A stretch of DNA of 64,000 bases from Epiperipatus broadwayi (Eukaryota > Onychophora > Udeonychophora > Euonychophora > Peripatidae), in the NCBI GenBank assembly GCA_028023455.1, contig JAQFVV010000012.1, positions 5,988,499 to 6,052,498 on the forward strand, in the 5' to 3' direction. This document shows, one piece after another, positions 11,922 to 24,100 of the stretch. The position numbers and the translations under genes were made by a program. Every line of letters begins with the position of its first letter. Position 1 is the stretch's first letter. The notes beneath the pieces are model-generated. The model saw only the letters and a program-made list of their open reading frames with translations. It was not told the DNA's origin and ran no database searches.

Positions 11922-12581
11922 TATTAAAAATAGTGATAATTTTTCAGCTTCTGTTTTTTTATGACCATAATAAATCATGTATATATGGTTTTGATTTTGA
12001 TTATAAAGAAAAATTAAAGAGGCGATGTTAATATATAAATACAAGCAAAATTTAATTAATCGGCAAGCAGCAAATGTTAAGATCACAGAATTATGAGAAA
12101 GTTGACATTTTAAATGTGATAGTTGACAAAGCTACAGGTAGTGAAAGCGCTTTTAAGTTATAGTTATACATATAATTTTTATAGACCTTTAATTACTGTA
12201 TTTTCAAATATTTATTTATAAAGTTACGTATATTATTTTGAAGAAATACAGACATCGATTTGAAATTTTATTATATATGTATGAGGCTGTGTATGTAAAG
12301 ATAACAAATCTAGTATTTGCTCAAAGCCTTGTTGGTTTATAAATATAATAATGTCATAGCAGTCCTCATGTATTCAACATCAATAATATGCAATCTTTTA
12401 TTAAGGCAAATTTTATTAACGAAAAAGATGGAGACCACTTTTTTTATAATATAAGATGATTATATGGATGCTAAAGATTAACACTTAACTGAAAAAGATG
12501 GAGATTTTTAATTCGTAGAAGTTTAATTAAAACTTTTTTAAAAACTTTTTTTTTTTTTCAAAAACTTTTTTAAAAACAGAC

Positions 12582-12949
12582 CAACAAATAGTCATTTTTA
12601 ACTTTCAAACTGCACAGAAGCTAATTATTGTTAAAATAACAAAACTGATAAAGAATAGTGGTATTCACATTTTTCATTAATAAAAGATTGCTTTCACATC
12701 ACATTGAAGTTTGTTGGTGTGGAATAGATGTGAGACGCTTTCCTGTATTTATATTTATAAATCAATTCAGCTTTGAATAAATACCAGCTTTTTTTTTTAA
12801 GTGTCATAGCATCGGCCGGGACGCGAACCCGCAACCCGGGCAACTGCCTGCAAGTGCAAGGCAGTCGAGCTGACCTCTCGACCACCATTGTTATCTTAAT
12901 AGTAAATAGTTTCAGTGTAGATTGAAAGTTAAAAGTAGTTATTTGTTAC
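12582..12949. repeat. Inverted-repeat element enclosing a tRNA-SINE
   Basis: The left arm (CCAACAAATAGTCATTTTTAAC to about 12645) and the right arm (12885-12949, ending GTTAAAAGTAGTTATTTGTTACC) are imperfect inverted repeats of about 60 bp. The SINE at 12789-12888 lies between them. Either a SINE landed in a small TIR element or the SINE-like unit is part of a fold-back element. Confidence 0.55.
12789..12888 (-). repeat. Minimal tRNA-derived SINE, copy 1
   Basis: On the minus strand the unit runs GGTGGTCGAGAGGTCAGC, then an anticodon-arm-like palindrome, then GCGGGTTCGCGTCCCGG (B-box and T-arm-like), CCGATGCTATGACACTT and poly-A. It closely matches the copy at 33212. The anticodon arm here is longer than in a true tRNA. 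No clear target duplication was found. Confidence 0.8.
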
Positions 12950-13133
12950 CCAGCTTTATAAACTAAGTTTTATTTGCCTATTATGAATTAAAAATCTCTC
13001 CATTTTAGTCAAGTGCCAATCTTTAGTATTTATGTAATTATCCTGGACATAATAAAAGGAGGCATCCACTTTTGTTATTACTAAAAGGTTCAGCACAAAA
13101 TACGGATATTGTAGATCATTTATTTTTTTCACA

Positions 13134-13215
13134 TGTATGTGGTCATATGTATCAGTTGTAGAAGATAGTGTGGATAGCTGTGGGGAGCTTGAAAGTCTGA
13201 GTTCAAGTCCTATAT
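13134..13215 (+). repeat. Single tRNA-like SINE module of the fold-back family
   Basis: CATGTATGTGGTCATATGTATCAGTTGTAGAAGATAGTGTGGATAGCTG then GAGCTTGAAAGTCTGAGTTCAAGTCC matches one arm of the pairs at 42.2 and 43.5 kb. GAGTTCAAGTCC is B-box-like. It occurs here unpaired, about 220 bases before exon A, inside the upstream intron. Confidence 0.65.
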
Positions 13216-13434
13216 ATATATATGAAATATTCCAGTAGCTTAGAAATCCTCCCAATAATGTTTTTTTCTTCAATATTCCTTTTTGGATATTTGTGGTAGA
13301 AGTGTTTGATTCGGTAGTTGATTGATATTTAAATACTAATTTATTGATTTACTTATTATGTATATATGCACACATATATAAATTTATATTACATTTTAAA
13401 TGAAATATAATTTCAATATTTATTTTTTTTACAG

Positions 13435-13614
13435 TAGTACCACCTCCAGAAAATAATAATAATGAGAGTTATAGACAACAGCCTGATGACATTTCAGCTG
13501 CGGCAATAGAAGCCTGGTTGATAGGAGTAATATGTGCTATAGTAATAGCAGTTGTTTTTCTAATTGCAGTAACTATTGTAATTATTGGAAGAAAACGAGG
13601 TCGGACACATTCAG
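13435..13614 (+). CDS. Coding exon A: membrane helix of an unidentified single-pass membrane protein
   Basis: This is a 180-base internal exon. It follows a pyrimidine-rich tract ending in ACAG (13431-13434) and is followed by GTAAAA at 13615. Both flanking introns are phase 1, so the exon is exactly 60 codons' worth. The frame is open and reads a Pro/Asn/Gln-rich, hydrophilic juxtamembrane stretch (starting VPPPENNNNESY), then AIEAWLIG leading into about 23 hydrophobic residues (roughly exon residues 28-50), then GRKRGRTHS, a basic stop-transfer signal. The inferred topology is type I, with the N-terminus outside. The Trp-Leu-Ile-Gly entry into the helix recalls L1/neuroglian-type adhesion molecules, but this is only a resemblance and I do not name the protein. 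A second possible donor (GTGATA at 13627) would add four in-frame residues (GKSQ). No upstream exon was found in the window. Confidence 0.82.
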
Positions 13615-13899
13615 GTAAAAGTCAAGGTGATAACATTATTTTTTTTTTATTAATTGCTTTTAAAATATAGTTAATTAATTTTGAATATTTTTTTTATTTG
13701 TTAGCGTTTAGAAGTATTTCCTAACAAAGTAAATATTATTCCCCTTTTCCCAAGTTTGGGGGTATATATTTTATTAATTTTTGTTAAGTTACTGTCTATA
13801 TTTTGACTTGTTATTTATTTAATTTTTCATTTAATACTGAATAACTAAATGCTTATGATTCAAAATAATAAAAGCTTCTATGTAAAAACACTCATTTTA

Positions 13900-13993
13900 G
13901 TCAAGCGTTGATAGCCGGTAGGTCAGCGCAGCTGCTTACAGACAGTTGTCGTGGGTTCACTTCCTGGCTGATGCTTTGACATATTGAAAAAAA
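13900..13993 (+). repeat. Minimal tRNA-derived SINE, copy 2, with target duplication
   Basis: GTTGATAGCCGGTAGGTCAGCGCAGC is followed by a B-box-like GGGTTCACTTCC, then GATGCTTTGACATATTGAAAAAAA. The 10-base sequence ACTCATTTTA occurs on both sides (13890-13899 and 13994-14003). That is a clean target-site duplication, showing that the whole unit is about 94 bp including poly-A. It lies about 285 bases into the large intron. Confidence 0.88.
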
Positions 13994-14554
13994 ACTCATT
14001 TTAAAATAAAGTGTTTATTGTATTTAGCGTCTGCGTACATGTAAAATTGTTTTTTTGGTTTTTTTTTACGGCGAAAATTGTTTCTTTTAAGTCGTGTTTG
14101 TTTGTTTGTTTGTTTTTTTACTGTAGAGAATTCATAAAATTATGCCGTGAATAAGAAAATGTTTTATTATTCTTAGGTTAAATAAGTTCACTAAATACCA
14201 ATTTTATTAAAAGATTTGCAAATGTTTAAAATAAGTAATTGGAATAACATTTCAATAAAATGAATAATAAAAGATATAAAAATCTTTTTTTTTCTTATGC
14301 AGGTTTGTAGACTGTATTTTTGTAATATATTATAGCTAGGTTCTGCTTAAGTACTGCATTTGATACAGAATTTTCATCTTCATTGCTTTTTGGTTATTTA
14401 AATATTATTGCTCAATTTAGATATGCAAGAATTTGAAAGCCAGAGAACAATTAATTGCTTTTCAATATAATCTTAGATGCATATTTATCCTGAAAGGTAA
14501 ATAATTTGATGTTTTCATATTTCCAGCTCTTTGTCTGCCATGCTTCTTTGTGGA

Positions 14555-14897
14555 TTTTCAGATTTTATGGGGGGGGGGGTACCTCTTTCTCGTATTTTTA
14601 TTGGTTTTTTTTTATATAATTTAAATTTTATAGCATTTTCTTGTTTTTTTTTTTATAATTTGTAGTTTCTATGTATTTGTTGGACATATATATTCTTGGG
14701 CATTTTTATTTGTCGATTTAAATGAAGAAATTTTGATTTTAGGGGGGGGGGATAGCTCTTTCTCGTATTTTCATCGTTGTTTTTTTTTATAATTTAAATT
14801 TTATAGCATTTTCTTGGGTTTTTTTTATAATTTGTAGTTTCTATGTAGTTCTTGGTCATATATTGCCTGAGGCATTTTTATTTGTCGATTTTCAGCC
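14555..14897. repeat. Tandem duplication (about 170-190 bp unit) with poly-G tracts
   Basis: Two units share GATTTT..GGGGGGGGG, TA(C/G)CTCTTTCTCGTATTTT, AATTTAAATTTTATAGCATTTTCTTG, TTTATAATTTGTAGTTTCTATGTA and GGCATTTTTATTTGTCGATTT. Each unit carries a run of about 9-10 G, rare in this AT-rich intron. Confidence 0.75.
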
Positions 14898-16140
14898 ACT
14901 TTCGTAAATAAATTTATCACTTGCAAGTTTTGGGCCAGTTGTTGATGGTGTCGCAGTACTATATGACGGTGGCAGTATGGTCTCCATTATTAAACCTATT
15001 ATTTATAAAATTTGTAAGAAAAAGAAAATTTGTTAGTGATAATCATATATATCACCTTGCTAAAATTTTACTTAATATTACTTTTTTCTATGAAAAAATT
15101 ACAGAATGAATTTAAATGTATATAGATTTTTTTGACATTTTATTACTTATTATTTTGCTTTCCATGGTTTAAAGCAATGAGAATGTGGTGGATTTTGCAC
15201 CCAAACTTTTTAAGTATGCCTGACCAGTAAACTAGTTGCTTTATGTATGCATATATAAATTGCAACTGACAAACTTAAAGCTGCTTGACACCCCTTTTAG
15301 CTTATTTAAATTGTAACTGTCAAAATATTAGTTGAATCTTTACTAAGTAGATAATCATATCTATAATACCTCTTTAGTGTAAACAGATTATTGATATCTA
15401 AGAAAACTAATAAATAATCGTATTTCAATGTTTTAAAATTAATATATATAATATACCTATATGTAAATAAGAAAAACAAATCTAATAATATTTATATGTA
15501 TGGTTAGTGTTTTCTCTCTAAGTTTTCATAATACATATACCAAATATAATATTATCTCAGGGTTTAATATATTTTATGTCATAAATGATTCTTAAAATTT
15601 TATTTAACTGTAAATCTTTGTCAACAATATGGTTAAATAACAAATGGTATTTTTATTGTATCTAAATCATATTTTATAATAATTAAGCTTATTATTTAAA
15701 TTACCTATGCTAATATTAGTGAAAAATACAATCATATTACTTCCACATTAGTATATCTTTAAATAAATGTATTATAATAATACCATGTGATTATATTTAT
15801 TTATTAGATGATGAATGTAAAATCGTGAAAACAAAAACCAGGAAATTTAATAAATATAAAATAAATTTGTTTACAACCAAAAAAAAAATATATGAAATAA
15901 AATATAATAATAATAAAGTTTTCAGCACTGAAGAGATAAGTAATTTCCAAGGATGTTAGTTATGGGAGCTTTATCTCAATTTCTTCTATATTAATATATT
16001 GTATATATGTATCTCTACATATTACAGAACAAAACAGATCATTGGAAAATCCTTATTAAGCAAATAAATAAGAAAACAATAACAATAATTATTAAACCAC
16101 TAAGCATCACATGATCACCATTTTTTATGCTAGCACATCT
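14898..16140. other. AT-rich intron DNA, no gene recognised
   Basis: No repeat shared with the rest of the window and no exon-like ORF was recognised; short ATA and A runs only. Confidence 0.5.
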
Positions 16141-16275
16141 GTTATTAACAAAGGCAAAACTCTTCATACAGTAGTGCTACCCAGTGCCAACCAGAGTAAT
16201 CAATGCACAAGCCTCTGGCATCCATTGATTACTCTGGGTGGCACTACTGTATGGAGAGTTTTGCCTTTGTTAACA
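16141..16275. repeat. Palindromic MITE-like hairpin
   Basis: TTAACAAAGGCAAAACTC.TCATACAGTAGTG.TACCCAG and CCAGAGTAATCAATG on the left arm pair with CATTGATTACTCTGGGTGGCACTACTGTATGGAGAGTTTTGCCTTTGTTAA on the right, with a loop of about 16 bases. The left arm has an extra TGCCAACC. Confidence 0.8.
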
Positions 16276-18380
16276 ATAATTATTATGAAAAAATATGGAA
16301 TAATGTTTTATCTGATCCCTAAGCCATAATAATCTAGTCAGTTTCTCAACTAGGTAACTTTCTGATATAAACTTTAGCCATTTCTTAAAATATAAAACAT
16401 TTACATTATTATATTATAATCATATAAAGTTGTAGCATTATCTTGCCTAATTTCTATAGGTATAGACAACATGACATACATTGCTTACCTAAGTTAATGT
16501 TTATGACTAACACTATAACACATTTTCTTAGGACTTTTCTCAACTAAACGACAATATGATTTATATGAAATCTTATTGCCACAAACATAATAGAAATATG
16601 CAAAATATTCTTTGTACAATCTTTAATGTACATATATTGATAAACGTAAGAGTAATTCTTGTAAAATATTTTCAAACTATATAACTATAATCATTTACAC
16701 ATACTCTTTTGATATCTTATAGTGATTAATTGTAGTAAAATAGACTGAAACGTAGATATCAATGAGACATATGACATATATAAACCATTATATTTTTACT
16801 TATAGACAATAATAATTAATATTAATTAACAACCTCTCTCCAAAACAAATTATACATATGCTTAACTTATCAATATTGAAATTATAATAATAAAATTTAA
16901 ATTATACTAACTGTATAATCCCTTTTACTCATGTTTTCCTCTTATGACAACTTTATTTTAACAAGTGCAATTATATAAAATAACACTCTTTAACTTAAAG
17001 TTGACTTAAAGTCTTTGAGATTTGACATATTTATCCAAGTGAAGTTTTTTTGTAATGTTTTTACAAAATGATTAAAATCCTTCAGAACTTCAGTTGTAAA
17101 TCCCAAAAGACAAAATAAAAATTGTTCCTTGCCAAATGAGTAAATGATTGTAAAATTTTGTTGTTTGAATGAATTCATTAATGTGGTAAACATTAAATAT
17201 TATATAAAATCACAAGTTTTTTTTTAATTTATTTCTATAGGTATGGAGTGGGTAATTAGTAATTTCCTTGGAGTGGAATTCACTAATCTTAGCACTTCTT
17301 TAGAAAATTATTTATAGAAAAATTCTATTAATTTTGAAAACTGGTTTAAACAAATATTCGATGTGCAGTCATTGATACAATAATTTCTTTAATATTTGCT
17401 TTGAATACATTAGCAGTTGATTAATCATAGTATTAATATTCTAGAATAATTTAAAATTTTCCAGTTTGATAAAATATTAAGTTTCATTGTTATTCATGCA
17501 TTATACCATGAAAATTGTTCAGATGTACTGGTTATTCATTTAGACAATTTAGAGGCATATGTTTGCCATAAAAACAAATGATTTGTAAAGCCCATCCTTC
17601 CATGCTCAAACAACAATATCCAATATGGCTAAATTTAAACAGTCATACTGTGCAGTTTAATTAGCAAAGGACTGGCAATGAAAGAGGAAGATTCTTATCA
17701 TTTACTTATATTTATATGTTTTTAACCATATAACTAATTTCATCATCTTCTTCACTCAAATTTTTTAACACTTTTAGCATTTTAGACAAAAGTTTTTCCA
17801 ATTATTATAGGGATAATATTCTTGCAGATTACTCTTGAAGAAATTTTAATGCCTATTACAATAAAATTATTTAAAATTACAAATAATATTTTAAAATATA
17901 TTTAAATAATATATATATATATATATGAAAAACAAAAACAAGTTTTAATCACGTTAAAAGCTGCTGTCACTTGTATTTATGATCAATAAATGGCGTTTTA
18001 CCAAAAAACACCGAACAAGCGTTTTGTTTACATAAACGATCAACTTTAAATTTAAAATATATCAAAGAAACATAAATATTCATGCATACATATATACACA
18101 TTCAAATATATTAAAACTATGTCATTATTGTAAATTATTTTCCCATTATGTTTGCACTTATGTAAATATTGTTTTATTTAATTTATTTTAATTAATTTAT
18201 TCACATTTTTACAATGTTATGTATTTAACCAATGTATTGCTTCTTTTAAAAGTAATTACAATTTTTAAGATTGCTACTAAAATTTTAAATGCTATAAAAT
18301 ATGAAGATAACTAGATTTATAATGTTAATATTACTTTAATATAATAATAACAACAATGTTAATAATAGTAATAATAATAA
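16276..18380. other. AT-rich intron DNA, no gene recognised
   Basis: Holds (TA)n at about 17909-17926 and ATA/ATT runs near 18345-18380. No shared repeat or exon was recognised. Confidence 0.5.
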
Positions 18381-18540
18381 TAAGCCAATAAAAATTGTGA
18401 AGTTATGTTTATTATTATTATTATTTTAGAGCTAGAAAATAACAATCTCACACACACACACACTATATATATAATGCGAAGAATATTTGGTATCTCTGAA
18501 ATATAATAATACAGATAACTTCAAAACTTTTATTGGCTTA
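18381..18540. repeat. 160-bp TIR MITE
   Basis: The ends TAAGCCAATAAAAATTGTGAAGTTAT and ATAACTTCAAAACTTTTATTGGCTTA are inverted repeats of about 26 bp. The interior holds (TTA)n, (CA)n and (TA)n runs. The palindrome itself is clear; a target duplication is not. Confidence 0.75.
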
Positions 18541-18672
18541 TTAAAAAGATAATATTATTATTTAAGTTTTATATTTTGTAAAGCAAAAATTTACAAATTA
18601 CAAAATGTCATCTCATATATTTGTAATTTTATTTAAGATTTTGTATCAACTTTAAAAATTACAATATCTTAT
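18541..18672. other. AT-rich spacer
   Basis: No feature recognised. Confidence 0.5.
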
Positions 18673-19870
18673 TGTAACAGTCCGGGTTTCCCACCAGAGG
18701 AGGGGGAATGCATCTGACTATGGTCAGACCTAGAATCTTTGGGTAGGATGTTGTGAATGACATGATGAAGGACCTAACCATGATTGTATCTACATCTAAT
18801 GGGCTATCTTTAAATCCACATTAAATTCATACACAATTTAAGCTAGTTCATCCATACCTCACTCCTCTCACAGATTCCATTACACCTCAGTATATTCAAA
18901 CTTAGGGAGAATGTTGCCTTCGGATCTCTTCAGGGGTGAATTTACTTTATGTAGCAACAATCTCACCTCTATATAGGTTTTCATTGACTCAAGATATATC
19001 CAAGCCTATTGCTGTTATAACATAATAATATGTGTGCGTGCATGTATATATAATCAGTTAAGTAGATGGGTGAGTGTATGGGAGATTTGATAAGCTAGAA
19101 GCCAATTTGATTTAAAACACATTAACAACTTTTATTTATAACAGATAAAAAATTCAAACTCTATTAACATAGTAAAAGATGTAATTATATGTATCCAATA
19201 TGCATCTCTACCATATCAATGATTAAAATTATCTATTATTCCAATCCATAGTGAAGCTAGATAACAATATACTCTGTTATCCAATTTTTGCTGTAGAGAT
19301 TCCATCTTCTTTAGGGATCCCCTTATCTATATACAAGTTTCCTAAAGTTGACACAAAAGATGTTCACATGAGAATATTAGTCATTTATACCAAATACATA
19401 AAGAAATAACATAAATTATGTCCTGTACCAGTGTGTGTAATTAATATGGAATAGTATCAAAAATTCTTACTTCATTTCATATTATGCAATTATGATGACC
19501 AAACAACAAGTCACTACAGAGGGAATTAATCTAAACTTTATTTACAAAAAAAAATGATTTTGGCTAGCTTAGTAAACCTCCCCCCCACACACACACACAC
19601 TATGTTGCTTCTTATTGTAATGAACTCTTCTGGCTGCAGACATGTTGAAACTTTCAAGTGTGAGAGTGAAATAAAAATAAAATTTTACAAATGTACAGAG
19701 CAAAACAAAATAGTGCATAATAACTGATTTCATTCAAATCCTCCTGATTAAAGTCTGTAATTTTATTATCAGTGTTTCTCATGGATACAGTCTATTTATC
19801 TCCTCGCCAGTCCACTCTGACATATCCTCTCTCCCTCACTCGAATCCTCTGGCAATGCACTTGAAACAGT
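18673..19870. repeat. Less AT-rich segment starting TGTAAC, possible old LTR
   Basis: TGTAACAGTCCGGGTTTCCCACC begins a stretch with several GC-richer blocks (CCAGAGGAGGGGGAATGC, TCGGATCTCTTCAGGGG, CTCGCCAGTCCACTCTG). Its opening resembles the TGTAAC starts of the LTRs at 1554 and 44729, but the rest does not match them. A C7 run followed by (AC)n lies near 19580. The right boundary and identity are unproven. Confidence 0.3.
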
Positions 19871-20877
19871 TCTTTTTTTTTTGGTTGTTGCTTTCTTCTT
19901 GGATCCATTTACACACTTCAGATGAGGCATTTGACATTTTTTATAGGCATTAAATATGCAAGTGAATTAAATCATGCTTTACGGCAATTTTGGCAGCATC
20001 CCAGCCCTATGGCATATTTATCTAGCCAGAACACATTATTTAATACTTCATATAAGGTTTAATTTTTCTTTATTTTATTATTTGCTGTTTAGTTAATTTA
20101 TGCAAAAGATTTTACTCCATCATTTATATGTATGTGCTAGCCATATAATACTCCCTTTTCTTCTTGTTCAGTTGATAATGCAGTCTTTTATCTTTGATTA
20201 TCGATGTAAAATTATTTTAGTTCTTTTGTTACACTGCTAAAGTTCATCAACTTTCATTATCTTAAATGTTGATTATGATTTCTTTCAACTTTGAGCCCTA
20301 TAAAATTTTATATGAATGATATGGTATTTTCAAACATGTCCATTTTATCCTGCATTCTAATATTCGATCTTAAGATATTTACTGTTTGTGGTTATTATAT
20401 CCTCTGATAAAATATGAAAGATGGTGGAAATGAATTGGGTGTGTTTTACACTGGGCCTAATTTCCATTGTTTAGCAAACTCATATTTTTTAATTTCCTTT
20501 TTCATCGCTGTATATGCCTATTGTTGTGCGAATTAATGGTTATTGAAATAATGTAATAAAATTATGTAGTAAAATTCTACTCTCATTTTTTAATATTTGG
20601 TTGGTTAGGCATTGGCTTGACATCAAGTCATCACCATGTCTACTAAGTTGATGTCTTTCATCACGATGTTTACACATAGATGAATGACTTATTATTAGTA
20701 TGCATATATCTGTGAAATGTCTTTTCAATTAGGTTTTTTCTACTTTCCATTGAAAAAAAATATTTGTTTCATTTTAACATTATCTTGAGTAGATAATTAT
20801 TAAGACAAACTTTTAGTGTGTACATGTTTATATGTCTGCTTGCTTGAAAAATCTGACAATGTGTCTTTAATCTAAAT
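19871..20877. other. AT-rich intron DNA, no gene recognised
   Basis: No shared repeat or exon-like ORF was recognised. Confidence 0.5.
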
Positions 20878-21460
20878 GTGATATGTTGGGACCTATTTCC
20901 ATCATCTATGAGTGAATATTGAATGTATACAAAATTTTAAACTTTATTTAAGCTTTTCAAATACAAAAGACTTGTTAGTAATAACACACAAATAGACCAT
21001 AAAGGTTAGTAATTACACAACATTTTGAGTAGTATTATTCTCCACTCTTCTTCAGGTGTTGCTGACCTATATGCACAGTGACAATATTTGTTTAGAAGTT
21101 GAACTCGCACCTTTAGATTTTTGAATATCGAATTTAAGGCAAACGCTGTACCAACTGAGCTATTTTATCAAACACAGCTTAGTTGATAGAGCATTTGCCT
21201 TAAATTTAATATTCAAGAATCTAAAGGTGTGAGTTCAACTTCTAAGCAAATATTATCACTGTGCATATAGGCCAACAACACCTGAAGAAGAGTGGAGAAT
21301 AATAGTCCTTGAAACATTATATAATTACTAACCTGTGTTGTCTATTTATATGTTATTACTAACAAGTTGTTTATATTTGGAAAATTTAAATAAAGTTTAA
21401 AATTTTCTATGCATTCAACATTCACACATAGATGATGGAAATAGTCCAACATGTCATATC
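20878..21460. repeat. Head-to-head pair of tRNA-derived SINEs forming a 580-bp palindrome
   Basis: Each arm is about 280 bp. From the centre outward, each reads AGCT(C/T)AGTTG(G/A)TA(C/G)AGC, then TTTGCCTTAAATT, GAGTTCAACTTCTAA, CAACACCTGAAGAAGAGTGGAGAATAATA, then TACTAACC, TATTTAAATAAAGTTTAAAATTTT and GATGATGGAAATAG. The first block is an A-box-like tRNA D-arm and the second GAGTTCAACTTC is B-box-like, so each arm starts at a tRNA-like 5' end. The two heads are separated by about 14 bases near 21165. The arms differ at many positions, so it is either an ancient inverted duplication or two separate insertions. Confidence 0.85.
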
Positions 21461-24100
21461 TAGTAACCATCATTACAATCCTTCAGACAACTATCTAACC
21501 TATTATCTCAGTTTATGTTTTTCGTGGGATTAGTTTAATGTTCTGGATACGTAAGGGTTGGTTTGAACTGGATTATAAGCCAGCCTTACATTATGTAATT
21601 TTAAATATACACACACACATAAAAGGGACAATACACTGATAAAATACATAATATTGTAAACATACAAGTTATTAAACTAAGATTAATAAAGTAATTATTA
21701 TATTACTTTATTCATAATGTTAAAGTGATTTTTAATAGAGAAATAAACTTTTAAATATAATATTTGAATGTGTATGTGTGTGCATGAATTTTATTTATTT
21801 GATCTATTTTAAATTTAGCAGGGTACTATTTTAAAAGATTTAGATAAAGTTATATTTTAATATAATACAATTTACAGTGAAAACAATAAATAGCAAATGA
21901 ATATTATTGAAATAGATATTTTATTTAAATATATTTTTAAAATATTGTCTTGTAATTTTAAAATAATTTTATTATGATGGTTGCTATATTTTCTTCATAG
22001 ACTTTATTACTGACTGTAATATGTTCATGTCTATGAAACTAGAAAAAATTTGTATAAAAAAGTAAGAGTTAGAAAATTAGTGAAGATTTCAAACAAATTG
22101 GTCAGATGGTAGAAACATATATATACATACACAAGAGGAATCTTTCTCTTATCATTGCTAGGTTACAGATAATTTGCCTCTTGGGAAAATGCATTCATAA
22201 TTGATCAAAATGAATAACAAAACATTTGAAACATCATAATAAGTGAAAAATGCAGGGATAAATGAAATTGAAATATTTTTCTTTGAAATTGAAATTGATT
22301 AAACTACTCAAGAATGCTAATACTTCATTAATTTATTTTCTAAAAGTTATAAAAGTAAATACTTAGAAAATAATTATCATACAAACATCTGTATAGTGGA
22401 TATTTTGTTTTGAAAATCCTTTTTCAAATTAATGAAACTTATTCTTTAAATATTTTTCTTTAAAAAAATGTCAATATTTATGAGATTTACCTCAAGGAAA
22501 AACGACTAATTATCTGCTAGTACATTTAGAAAGGAAGAAAAACAACTTATTTTAACTTTAATTATTGTTTAAATTACTACACTAATGGATTTATTCAAAA
22601 TGATAAAATTCTGTTATATTTTTTTTTTAAATTCTTGCATCATGCTTTGGGCTTTTCACCATAAAACCAAAAAAAAAAGGATTTAAATCAATTTTTACAT
22701 TAGTTTAAAATTTTCTCTTTGAATAAAAATAACTAAAATGTGTCTTTGTGAGGTTTACAAAACTTGGAAAGAACTTTGGGAATAGAAAATATATTTATTT
22801 TAAAATATTATCTATTTTCTTGTTCTCAATAAAATAAAACTTCTCATAATAGGAAGTAGGTTTAAGCACGGTTATACAGATAATATTATTTAAATTATTT
22901 AATTATTCCAATGTATGTGTGTAAATTTCTATTGGAGATTATTACTAAAATTGATGTTATAATTAACCTTTTTATTGTACAAACATCTATTTACCAAATG
23001 AATTAAAGTTCTAAACTTTTGATTGGTCAATTATAAAATCAGCAGTAAAATATATATATTCGTCTTTTAATATTATATTCATTTTAGTTTTGTTTCTAAA
23101 AAGCAAATTAATAATTTGTCAGATTATGAAAGTGAATGGAAGTTTTTTCAAAAATAAATTTCTATTTATAATTATAAAAATATTTTATAGTGGAAAACCT
23201 AAAAAGAACATTTGTAACCTATTAGAAAATGTTGTCTACATTAATGATTTTCTTTCTCAATTTACATTCATGTAAAAGTAAATAATTTTTATTAAAATCT
23301 TAACTATTTTCGTAAAATAATTTTATTTTCAGCATATTTTATCAAAATAATTTATAATATGTAAAACAAAATACTAAAAAAATACTCTAAACATTCATTT
23401 TCAAAATCAAAACAAAGAAGTTGGAGCAGTGAAAATTATTGACAAGCACTCCCTTTTGTTCAATATGAGCAACAACCAATCAGTGCCTAGGAAATCCACC
23501 TTCTCCCATTGTTAAAACCTTAAATTTAAATACTATTGATTTTTTACTTGTAAAATAATTTTAGAGAGAGCAGCTTCTCGTGGTACTTTTTAAGCTTTAA
23601 AAAGAGCATAAAGATGCTACGATAATGTAAAAACTGCTGATTTTAGAGTGAGTTAAGGTTAATAATTAAAGATACAGTATAAAATACATTTTCTATGTTT
23701 ATTGATCTTAAAATTTCAGTCTCTTCTATGTTTATAACCATTGCCTTATATTATTTGAAAGTAATTTTGAATGCAAGTTATACTTATGTTTTGTAGCCAT
23801 AAGTGCGTTAAAAGTTTTGAGGAATATTTTGTAGATATATTATTTCCATGATGATGAATTTTAGATGTAGATTGGTATTTTTGTTTAGTAGAAAGAATCT
23901 CCTAACATCTTGTGTTATTATTTTGCTCATAATATTAGCCTGGGTAGATATCTTTTGTAATGCCACATGTACCTATGTTAAGCACATTTTAGTCTTTATA
24001 GCCATAAATATTTGTGGTAGTACTATATAATCATACAGTAGTGAAAGACCTCTTGATGATTTGAATTTTTAATGTGTAGAAGGCAGGTAATTTATAATGT
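21461..24100. other. AT-rich intron DNA, no gene recognised
   Basis: Nothing beyond homopolymers and short (CA)n was recognised. A small less AT-rich patch at about 23400-23520 is unassigned. Confidence 0.5.

Larger units (their letters stand above)
9926..12240 (+). mobile_element. Penelope-like element, plus-strand copy C, split by an inserted TIR element
   Basis: Copy C runs 5' to 3' on the + strand. It has an RT segment (DVSEMYGSIDRM, WLMGLPAVAQICNF, QYVDDVFVCG), the RT tail, the start of the GIY-YIG domain (about 10860-10949), and then, after the 934-bp insertion, the tail of the nuclease and the 3' non-coding end. Its end (GCTACAGGTAGTGAAAGCGC onward) is the inverted partner of the left end of copy B. 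Compared with copy B, about 55 bases are missing at 10418, between GGTTTAAAGTGG and AAATAAGGATAAACTGG. This breaks the RT frame. The element is inactive. Confidence 0.85.
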
